From a bacterium (lineage in GTDB: Bacteria > UBP18 > UBA7526), in assembly GCA_018903055.1 (NCBI GenBank), contig JAHIPW010000039.1, positions 1 through 7,303 on the forward strand: a stretch of DNA of 7,303 nt, given 5' to 3'. The translations under genes were made by a program, and so were the position numbers. The notes under the pieces are model-generated. The model saw only the letters and a list, made by a program, of their open reading frames with translations, ran no database searches and had not been told where the DNA came from. Below are positions 1 to 4,926 of this stretch, piece by piece. The first letter of the stretch is position 1, and each line of letters starts with the position of its first letter.

Positions 1-48
1 CAGGAAGAGGATGATGACTATTAGTCTCTGGCCAGAAGAAAAAGACAT
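1..48 (-). CDS. N-terminus of a membrane protein, cut by window edge
   Basis: Only the first 16 codons are inside the window. The ATG is at 48-46 and the frame reads MSFSSGQRLIVIILFL before running off at base 1. The run LIVIILFL after a polar, singly basic start looks like a signal anchor or the first transmembrane helix. An AAGGAG ribosome site lies at 64-59 with a 10-base spacer, which supports this start. It begins 5 bases after the TAA at 56-54 that ends the extended frame of the upstream nuclease gene, as expected in a tight operon. No function can be assigned from this fragment. It has no codon-level test because it is so short. Confidence 0.5.
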   Translation of the reverse strand, partial: MSFSSGQRLIVIILFL

Positions 49-53
49 TTATC

Positions 54-131
54 TTACACTCCTTCTTTCTCAAGGGAGGAAGAGAGGATACTGTCAATAC
101 TCTCTATATTCTCGATGGAGATGAGAGTCAC
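54..131 (-). pseudogene. In-frame continuation of the nuclease beyond TGA
   Basis: Directly after the TGA at 134-132 the same frame stays open for 25 codons to TAA at 56-54. It reads VTLISIENIESIDSILSSSL followed by EKEGV. This matches what related endonuclease-like domains carry after the conserved Lys/Tyr segment: a short strand (LISI), an acidic link, and a helix (IDSILSSSL). The TGA sits where such proteins commonly have glycine, so one GGA to TGA change would explain it. Possible readings are a recent nonsense mutation, a sequencing or assembly error, or programmed readthrough. The pattern is visible in the sequence; the homology-based expectation is from memory of the family and not from an alignment. 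Confidence 0.6.
59..64 (-). promoter_or_regulatory. Ribosome binding site AAGGAG for the edge gene
   Basis: AAGGAG read on the minus strand, 10 bases upstream of the ATG at 48-46. It overlaps the last codons of the frame that continues beyond the TGA of the nuclease gene, so that frame and the next gene are packed as operon neighbours. Confidence 0.5.
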
Positions 132-473
132 TCATTCAATGCGATATAGGCCTTCTTTCCATTCCCTCTTTCGTCTATAGGCGGGATCGGTCATGATTCC
201 CCAGTATTCGATGACTATATTCTCCTTGGGAAGATAGAAGTCGGGACGAATGAACTTAGAGGCAATCTCTTTTTCCTGATCATACTCGTATTCAATATTA
301 TGCTCAAAGAGCCAGTCGGCAATCTCCACCTCACCAGAGGACTGGACATTCTCCCCCTTCTTGGTAGAAAGGATCTTGGACATCTCCACCTCCTTCTCAA
401 ACAGTCTCTTCTCAAGGAGCAGGAAGAGGATGACCAGTATCATCCCAAAACTCATAAGAGTAATAAAATTCAT
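132..473 (-). CDS. Membrane-anchored PD-(D/E)XK-like nuclease, apparently cut short by TGA
   Basis: A 113-residue protein. Residues 3-20 form one hydrophobic helix; the basic and acidic stretch after it (EKRLFEKEVEMSK) favours a cytoplasmic C-terminus. From about residue 45 the sequence resembles the restriction-endonuclease-like domain found alone or at the end of some UvrD/HelD-type helicases: GE at 47-48, IADWL at 51-55, an RPDFYLP motif with catalytic candidate D78, then IEYWG with E89, followed by a spaced Y99 and K106. Substrate is presumably DNA, but this is inferred from the fold only. The start at 473 has GAGG at 487-484 with a 10-base spacer. The frame stops at TGA (134-132) just before the expected last strand and helix of the fold, and the missing part is found in the same frame downstream (see 54-131). 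Alternatives are a truncated but functional short form. It follows comEC by 242 bases on the same strand. Confidence 0.75.
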   Translation of the reverse strand: MNFITLMSFGMILVILFLLLEKRLFEKEVEMSKILSTKKGENVQSSGEVEIADWLFEHNIEYEYDQEKEIASKFIRPDFYLPKENIVIEYWGIMTDPAYRRKREWKEGLYRIE

Positions 474-485
474 ATAAGATAGACC

Positions 486-590
486 TCACTTTCGTTCGGC
501 AATTTCACCCCGCACCTTTTTAGCATTCATAAAGGCATTATTTAAGTATTCAAGAAATTCTGAATATTTAAAAGGTGCAGGGCAAGCAGA
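486..590 (-). pseudogene. Possible C-terminal remnant of a lost gene
   Basis: A 34-codon open stretch without a convincing start ends in TGA at 488-486, overlapping the ribosome site of the nuclease gene. Its last part, FLEYLNNAFMNAKKVRGEIA then ERK, reads like the amphipathic C-terminal helix of a real protein. Upstream the frame is closed by TAA at 593-591, exactly where the dispersed repeat sequence begins. One explanation is that the repeat replaced the body of an upstream gene and left its tail. I do not recognise the protein, and an open frame of this size can occur by chance. Confidence 0.3.
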
Positions 591-715
591 TTAGCACAGA
601 TTTGGAACACGGATTAGCACTGATTCAATCCGTGCCCATCCGTAATACTCTCCGAACTCCGAACTGTTAACTCCGAACTAAAGTATCTGTGCCCATCCGT
701 GTAACTCCTATGCTT
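591..715. repeat. Dispersed-repeat cluster: CACGGAT/ATCCGTG and TCCGAACT units
   Basis: The spacer between comEC and the nuclease gene contains several short repeats. CACGGATT (608-615) and AATCCGTG (627-634) form a perfect 8-bp inverted repeat with an 11-base loop. GTGCCCATCCGT occurs twice as a 12-bp direct repeat (632-643 and 689-700). TCCGAACT occurs three times (651-658, 658-665 with one-base overlap, 672-679). A GATTA(G)CACAGATTT unit at 589-603 recurs at 4813-4826 in another spacer. Such sequences are typical of multi-copy non-coding repeats in some bacterial genomes. No promoter or terminator was seen with confidence here. Confidence 0.6.
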
Positions 716-3700
716 CTAACTACCTTTCAGAACTAATGGTCTCTCATGCCGTGAGCGACTGCGCATACTCTCTATCCAATATCTTTTTCCATCAGAGGTG
801 ATAATGACCGCCATATCCTTACTTTCCGTGTAGCGGTCGGTAGTATAGTACTTCTCCACCTCTCCTCGATACTTAGCTAAGGTCTCTTGCATCTCCTTCT
901 CGAGTCGTTTGGCCTCTCTCTTATCCCGTCCAGAGAGCTTGGCATTTCCATAAGAAAGAACCGCGACCCGGGGGTTGACCGCCCTCAGGAAATTAGGGGT
1001 GCTGGAAAGGAGGCTCCCATGAGCCGGGATCTGCAGGATGTCGCCTCTTAAGACATTCCCGGAAGCCACCAATCTCGCTTCTCCCTCCGGGCCAAGGTTG
1101 GAGGTAAATAGGAAGGTATTATTCCCATAGATGAGCCTCATCACTATGGAATTGGCCGAAAGGTTGGAGTAGGCATTTTCGATCCTGGGCTCCATGGGGT
1201 TCAGAATATAGAGTTCTAAATCTCGACCCCGAAATCTCTCCTTAGCAATGATTGTTCCATAGGTCCCCTTCTTATGGACGACCATCCTCTCTTTCAGGAC
1301 TCTCAGGAGTTCCAGATAGGTTTCATAGGTCTGGCGGGTAGCGGGCTCATCTCTATTCTCCAAAAAATGTTTCTCATTCATAAGAGTGAGAAATTCGTCA
1401 TAGGACATATCCGGGCTCGCCTGGCCGGGACCCAGGCTATCGATGAATTGGTTGACCTCGAAGTTCTTAAGGATGGATATCAGTCCTCCCATATGCTCTA
1501 AGCTGGGATTAGTGAGCACTACGGCATCCAATCTCTTAATCCCCTCCTTCACCAAGACCGGGGCGATGTACCTCTCTCCCGTATCCCAGGTGGGGCTGCG
1601 GTATCCCCCATCAATGAGGATATTCTTTCCCTCAGGGGTCTGAATGAGGATGGAGTCCCCGTATCCCACGGAGAGGTAGAGGACCTTCAAAACCGGCTTT
1701 CTCTGGGCAGATAGAGAAGCGATGAAGAAGAGGAGAACAACCAGTCCCACCACGATCCAGGCGCAGATCCTTCCTCTGACTAATCCCTTTCTTTTCTCTT
1801 TAAGTTTTTCTATCTCTTCAGAAAATTCGGCCTGGGTCTCTTTTCCCTTCATCTCTTTCTCGATACTCTTAAGATCTGGACAGGTGAGTTTCTGGTGCAG
1901 GTCATCGAAGTAGACATAGACCAGGACAAGAGAAAAATAACTGGTCAACTGATAGACGGTAGGGGTCTTCTCAAAGGGGTAGCGGAAGATATTGGTGGCG
2001 GCATAGGAGAGCCATAAAAAGAGTTTAACCAGGAGCCAGTTGCCGGCATTGATGAGCAGGGCCAGGTACTGGCCCAACCAGGGGATGATCATCCCTAAGA
2101 CACCGGCCATTATTCCCAATGGAATGATGGTAGTAATGAGAGGAATGGCCATGAAGTTGGCATAGGGGCCGGCATAGGGAACGTGCTTGAAGTAATAGAG
2201 GGAGAGGGGGAACATCATCCCTAAGTTGATGGCTACCTGGGCGCAGAGGAAGGCGAAGAACCACTGGGCGAGAACGAAGCGAAGGTTCCCATCACCTAAG
2301 CCGAACCTGAAGAGGGGTCCTCCCCGTATTAAATTCCCTAAGGCATAAGAGGAAATGGTAGTAATATTCTCTATCTTTCCCTTGAGTCTCTGGAAAGTTC
2401 CTCTATCCATGCCCGGAACCTGGGCAAGTTCCTCTATGCTCTTAAAGCCTCCCTGCTTCTCGCGATAGAGAATGATATTCGCTACCTTTCGTAACCCCGC
2501 AAAGTGATGGCGCTTCTGGATGATATAGGAGACTACAAGAAGTAAAAAAGCAAAGATGATGAACTGTCCCATAGTGTAGAGTTCCTTGAAGGCCTCTTTT
2601 TGGAAGTAGGAGATAAGGGGAAAGATGAAGGCAATGACTAAGAGGGTTACAGATGGAAGGCCTTTCAGTTTCCTCAGATACTTCATGGTGGGAGCGGTAA
2701 TTAGTCCTAAGGATAGAACAGCGCCAAAGGAGAGGGTAAAACTGGCCTCGGTCAAAAACAGCGGGTTGTAAATGAGGATGAGAGTAGCGGAAATGGGGAT
2801 GCCCAAAAGAAGGGAGTAACGCAGGCCAGTGCCCATTGCCCAGAGGAGAAGAACGATGGAGGCCATGATGAAGGCGCGCATGGTGGAGGGGCGGGCGCCG
2901 GTAAGGGCGGTGAAGATCATGAGAGCGAAGAATATCATGAAGAAGAGGGTGAAGGCCGCTGCTTTCTCTCTCGACTTGAACAGGAGAAGAGAGAGGCCGA
3001 AGAGGAGGCCAGCGATTACCGTTACGTGGAGACCGGAGACCGCTATGACATGGATGGTTCCCGCATGGCGGAAAGCGTCCTCCACGCTTAAGGGAGACCA
3101 GGGATAACGGTGGAGCTTTATTAATCCATGACGCAGACCCAGGGTAACCCCACCCAGGAAAGCGCTCTCCGGATAAGGCATAGTCTTCTTGAAGACGGCA
3201 AGCATCTTCTTCTTAATGATCAGGGCGGTCTCTACCCAGAGCCTCCCTCTGGTCTCATTCAGAATCTCAATGGGAGGGGCCCAGCGGCTGGGAAAGGTGA
3301 GTGGGGACTGGGCATAGATCCCACTGTCCATCAGGTATTTCTTATAGTCAAAGCCTCCCGGATTGTTAGCCGGTTGCTCAGCAAATAGGGGGGCGTGTAA
3401 CTTGACGGTATAGCCCAGGGCCTCGGATGGAGATAGCTCTCTATAGACCTCTCCAATCATGGGAGAGATCTTTACCAGTATATCCCCTTTAACCTTCTCA
3501 ACAAAGGGGCCATCCGGGGGTTCGCGTTGAATCTTAGAAGGTCGGAGGATGAGATAGGTATCTTTCTCCACCATCTCTCCGGTTTCCGGATCGGTATGAT
3601 ACCTTACCTCGGGCTCCTTCCAGATCTTCCCAATGACCACCCTCTTATCTCCCCAGTCCTTGCTCAGGAAACGGTTCAGATGATGGGGGGAGGAGGTATC

Positions 3701-4111
3701 TACTTTATTGGTATAGCAGGCGATACCCAAGAGGAGGGCAAGGATAACCAATGAAGGGGTGGTCCATTTCATTCTTGCCGGAGAAAGTTCTGGAGGTTTC
3801 TCTGGGGTAGGGGGAGCCTCGGGGAGCACAGCCGCTGCTGCTTTATCTTTATAAAAGAAAAAGGCGGTCAGGGCCGCCAGAATAGCAATAGTGATCCAGG
3901 CAATGGGGAGATATTGGGGGAGGATGAGGAAGGATTCGGGAAGAATAATTTCCCAGTCCCGAAAGCTGACCCCATGGAAGAAGGCTGTGGCCACGGCCAC
4001 CCCTAAGATGAAGATCCAGCAGAAGAGGATTATCTTTCTTTCTCTTAATCCCATCCCCCTACCGGCCGGTTTCTCTTCTGCTGCCTTTATCATCCCATAG
4101 GCCTCAACCAT
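716..4111 (-). CDS. comEC: ComEC/Rec2 family DNA-uptake channel with inserted HhH and degenerate MBL domain
   Basis: A 1131-residue inner-membrane protein that in the ComEC family carries single-stranded DNA into the cell during transformation; it is longer than the usual 700-850. Order: three N-terminal membrane helices (about 27-45, 62-86, 116-133); a soluble DUF4131/OB-fold-like region (about 135-285); the Competence channel domain with the hallmark HVIAVSGLHV (354-363), ARPSTMRA (406-413) and membrane helices to about 532; a ComEA-like helix-hairpin-helix segment (540-581); the rest of the channel (611-737) with FPLSLYYFKHVPYAGPYANF (634-653); a charged helix (745-778); one more membrane helix (781-800); and a metallo-beta-lactamase-fold domain (806-1115). 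In that domain the normal THPHxDH is TNPSLEH (867-873), GD is SN (1004-1005) and HHGS is AHGS (1030-1033), so a hydrolase role is doubtful. Start: GAGG at 4117-4120 lies 5 bases before this ATG; M7 is an alternative. Stop is TAG. Confidence 0.95.
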   Translation of the reverse strand: MVEAYGMIKAAEEKPAGRGMGLRERKIILFCWIFILGVAVATAFFHGVSFRDWEIILPESFLILPQYLPIAWITIAILAALTAFFFYKDKAAAAVLPEAPPTPEKPPELSPARMKWTTPSLVILALLLGIACYTNKVDTSSPHHLNRFLSKDWGDKRVVIGKIWKEPEVRYHTDPETGEMVEKDTYLILRPSKIQREPPDGPFVEKVKGDILVKISPMIGEVYRELSPSEALGYTVKLHAPLFAEQPANNPGGFDYKKYLMDSGIYAQSPLTFPSRWAPPIEILNETRGRLWVETALIIKKKMLAVFKKTMPYPESAFLGGVTLGLRHGLIKLHRYPWSPLSVEDAFRHAGTIHVIAVSGLHVTVIAGLLFGLSLLLFKSREKAAAFTLFFMIFFALMIFTALTGARPSTMRAFIMASIVLLLWAMGTGLRYSLLLGIPISATLILIYNPLFLTEASFTLSFGAVLSLGLITAPTMKYLRKLKGLPSVTLLVIAFIFPLISYFQKEAFKELYTMGQFIIFAFLLLVVSYIIQKRHHFAGLRKVANIILYREKQGGFKSIEELAQVPGMDRGTFQRLKGKIENITTISSYALGNLIRGGPLFRFGLGDGNLRFVLAQWFFAFLCAQVAINLGMMFPLSLYYFKHVPYAGPYANFMAIPLITTIIPLGIMAGVLGMIIPWLGQYLALLINAGNWLLVKLFLWLSYAATNIFRYPFEKTPTVYQLTSYFSLVLVYVYFDDLHQKLTCPDLKSIEKEMKGKETQAEFSEEIEKLKEKRKGLVRGRICAWIVVGLVVLLFFIASLSAQRKPVLKVLYLSVGYGDSILIQTPEGKNILIDGGYRSPTWDTGERYIAPVLVKEGIKRLDAVVLTNPSLEHMGGLISILKNFEVNQFIDSLGPGQASPDMSYDEFLTLMNEKHFLENRDEPATRQTYETYLELLRVLKERMVVHKKGTYGTIIAKERFRGRDLELYILNPMEPRIENAYSNLSANSIVMRLIYGNNTFLFTSNLGPEGEARLVASGNVLRGDILQIPAHGSLLSSTPNFLRAVNPRVAVLSYGNAKLSGRDKREAKRLEKEMQETLAKYRGEVEKYYTTDRYTESKDMAVIITSDGKRYWIESMRSRSRHERPLVLKGS
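767..1696 (-). other. Degenerate metallo-beta-lactamase-fold domain of ComEC
   Basis: Codons 806-1115. The fold is recognisable by LKVLYLSVGYGDSILIQ (808-824), ILIDGG (831-836), GGLISIL (875-881), NSIVMRL (987-993) and the region around HGS (1031-1033) with VAVLSYGN (1049-1056). The metal ligands expected of this family are replaced: N868 and S870 for His, E872 for Asp, N1005 for Asp and A1030 for His; the usual DVGQGD is SVGYGD. The later H-P pair is also absent. H873 and D834 remain. The domain therefore probably serves a structural or binding role. Confidence 0.85.
2369..2494 (-). other. ComEA-like helix-hairpin-helix insertion within ComEC
   Basis: Codons 540-581 of the ComEC gene. The segment includes ANIILYREKQGGFKS (544-558) and IEELAQVPGM (559-568), ending RGTFQRLKGKI. 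This follows the second half of the ComEA-type HhH pattern, in which a basic helix ending in YR, a G-x-F turn and S-x-E-x-L lead to V-P-G-(I/M) and L-K-x-x-I. HhH motifs bind the DNA backbone without sequence preference. It lies between two blocks of membrane helices of the channel domain, so it would form a loop at the channel. The fit to the motif is seen in the sequence; DNA binding is inferred from the family. Confidence 0.75.
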
Positions 4112-4132
4112 CTCGTCCTCGCTTTGCTCGGA

Positions 4133-4220
4133 TAGTTAACAAGTTGATAAGTTGATAAGTGAATAAGTTGATAAGTGAATAAGTTGACAAATTAATACGT
4201 GAATACGTTAATAAGTCATT
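4133..4220. repeat. Tandem array of an 8-bp unit (AAGTTGAT/AAGTGAAT)
   Basis: From 4141 the sequence divides cleanly into 8-base units: AAGTTGAT twice, AAGTGAAT, AAGTTGAT, AAGTGAAT, AAGTTGAC, then increasingly diverged AAATTAAT, ACGTGAAT, ACGTTAAT and AAGTCATT to 4220. TAGTTAAC at 4133-4140 is a weaker first unit. The array ends about 22 bases before the comEC start, so it occupies the place of its leader and possibly promoter. A change in unit number would alter spacing there. No clear -35/-10 pair was seen. Confidence 0.85.
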
Positions 4221-4252
4221 GGGTTACGGTTAAGGTTAGGTTGTTAGTTTAG

Positions 4253-4325
4253 CCCCTCGGATCCTGCCCATTCGGGTTCTCGTCCCGAGACCCCTCAGGG
4301 TCGAGGGAAAGATCCTCGGGATCTG
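4253..4325. repeat. GC-rich cluster of short hairpins
   Basis: Several inverted repeats are packed together: TCTCG (4278-4282) with CGAGA (4286-4290), extended by GGG (4274-4276) with CCC (4291-4293); CCCTC (4292-4296) with GAGGG (4303-4307); CCCTCG (4254-4259) with CGAGGG (4302-4307); and GATCC-TCG-GGATC (4311-4323). Some of these pairings exclude each other. The block is much richer in G+C than the AT-rich repeat next to it and looks like an inserted repeat element. No coding frame fits it. Confidence 0.5.
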
Positions 4326-4332
4326 AAGGGTT

Positions 4333-4478
4333 GTTGGGTTAGGTAGTTGGTCTTTAAACACCTAACCTTTACCCCGTTAGAAGTAAGACGCCTGAGGCGT
4401 CTGCCTCAACTTTGTTGAGGACTTCTAACGGGGCGAGCCCAACTACCAAACTCACTACTTTGCCCTAACCCAACTACC
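4333..4478. repeat. Nested inverted-repeat element with a three-way-junction core
   Basis: The core 4372-4433 is a perfect 13-bp outer stem, CCCCGTTAGAAGT (4372-4384) with ACTTCTAACGGGG (4421-4433). It encloses two perfect 7-bp hairpins: AGACGCC-TGA-GGCGTCT (4386-4402) and CCTCAAC-TTT-GTTGAGG (4404-4420). Only A4385 and G4403 are unpaired at the junction. Around the core, GGTAGTTGG (4342-4350) pairs with CCAACTACC (4439-4447), and GTTGGGTTAGG (4333-4343) with CCTAACCCAAC (4464-4474). There is no U-tract, so this is not a simple terminator. It could act as a mobile palindromic repeat or a structured RNA. A degenerate relative seems present at 6619-6660. Confidence 0.85.
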
Positions 4479-4502
4479 AATTATTTTCTTATCCTCGTAT
4501 TC

Positions 4503-4602
4503 TCTTATTTCTGAGTAGTAATGAAGAAACAAGGTTCTTGGGCGGCAGCGAAAGGCTTTCTTATTTCTGAGTGTTAACGAAGAAAGAGACAACTTGCTTG
4601 GC
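4503..4602. repeat. Imperfect direct repeat, period 56 bp
   Basis: TCTTATTTCTGAGT occurs at 4503-4516 and again at 4559-4572. Similarity continues after each copy (GTAATGAAGAAA versus GTTAACGAAGAAA) and both copies end near a CTTGG. The repeat lies between the small membrane-protein gene and the three-way-junction element. With the features at 4133-4478 it accounts for most of the 491-base gap between the 55-codon gene and comEC, in which I see no coding frame. Confidence 0.65.
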
Positions 4603-4770
4603 TCATTTTTCTACCTGAACTGCGGGATAGTAGCCCCGGTTACTACGCAGGTTGCTCTTTATATCGTAAGCAAAGTCCCTCTTAAATTTGGCCACGATTA
4701 ATACTATAGAACCGACCAGGAAGGTGACTAAAAAGAGACGTAGGATATCTCGACGCTCCATGGTACGCAT
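4603..4770 (-). CDS. Small single-pass membrane protein, 55 residues
   Basis: ATG at 4770-4768 to TGA at 4605-4603. A perfect AGGAGG (4781-4776) stands 5 bases upstream, the strongest ribosome site in the window. The protein starts MRTMERRDIL, has one hydrophobic helix (about residues 11-27: RLFLVTFLVGSIVLIVA), then a basic and aromatic tail with RDFAYDIKSN and GYYPAVQVEK. Positive charges flank both sides. The start resembles the N-terminal anchor of ComEA proteins (charged ER motif, then a helix with a Gly), but no helix-hairpin-helix follows. As the comEC downstream carries such a motif, a link with DNA uptake is tempting but unproven. It could equally be an unrelated small membrane protein. 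M4 is an alternative start but lies further from the ribosome site. Confidence 0.75.
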   Translation of the reverse strand: MRTMERRDILRLFLVTFLVGSIVLIVAKFKRDFAYDIKSNLRSNRGYYPAVQVEK

Positions 4771-4775
4771 TTCTT

Positions 4776-4781
4776 CCTCCT
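4776..4781 (-). promoter_or_regulatory. Consensus ribosome binding site AGGAGG
   Basis: AGGAGG read on the minus strand with a 5-base spacer (AAGAA) to the ATG at 4770. It decides that the 55-codon frame is a real gene and marks its start. Confidence 0.85.
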
Positions 4782-4786
4782 GAGGT

Positions 4787-4806
4787 CTCTGAAAAAAGTT
4801 TCAGAG
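4787..4806 (-). promoter_or_regulatory. Perfect 8-bp stem-loop in the leader of the small gene
   Basis: On the minus strand CTCTGAAA-CTTT-TTTCAGAG forms an 8-bp stem with a 4-base loop, just 5 bases before the AGGAGG. It lies 120 bases after the stop of the tandem nuclease gene. There is no T-run after the stem, so it is a poor intrinsic terminator; it could stabilise the 3' end of the upstream message or affect translation of the small gene. Further upstream, GATTACACAGATTT (4813-4826) is a copy of the dispersed unit also found at 589-603. Confidence 0.55.
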
Positions 4807-4926
4807 CCCTCTGATTACACAGATTTAAACTAATAATTATGGTGATGAAATCGCCAATGGGATCGAGGTTCTACACTTTCAATATCACTGCAATCCCTAC
4901 TTTTCGGACTTTTTCAGAAATCTCTT

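Noticed and set aside
99-134. Selenocysteine (SECIS) at the in-frame TGA
   Set aside because: A hairpin follows the TGA, but its loop CATC lacks the conserved G of bacterial SECIS loops, and the position matches no known selenoprotein family.
54-473. Alternative genetic code reading TGA as glycine
   Set aside because: The TGA stands where Gly is expected, but the 1131- and 540-codon genes contain no in-frame TGA at all, and the 55-codon gene appears to end with one. A genome-wide TGA-Gly code would put many in those long genes.
4133-4220. CRISPR array
   Set aside because: The repeat units are 8 bases long and contiguous with no spacers, and no cas genes are present; the Cas4-like nuclease has two domains and stands alone.
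4221-4245. Telomere-like GGTTAAGGTTAGGTT stretch
   Set aside because: It is only two or three loose units inside an internal bacterial spacer and forms part of nearby inverted repeats with CCTAACC sequences.
4372-4433. tRNA gene suggested by the cloverleaf-like fold
   Set aside because: There are only two inner arms, with 3-base loops, no anticodon loop, no TTCG/T-arm sequence and no acceptor-like 7-bp stem; it is a three-way palindrome.
4372-4433. Intrinsic terminator at the large palindrome
   Set aside because: No T-run follows the stem on either strand, and the branched fold differs from a simple terminator hairpin such as the one at 6586-6609.
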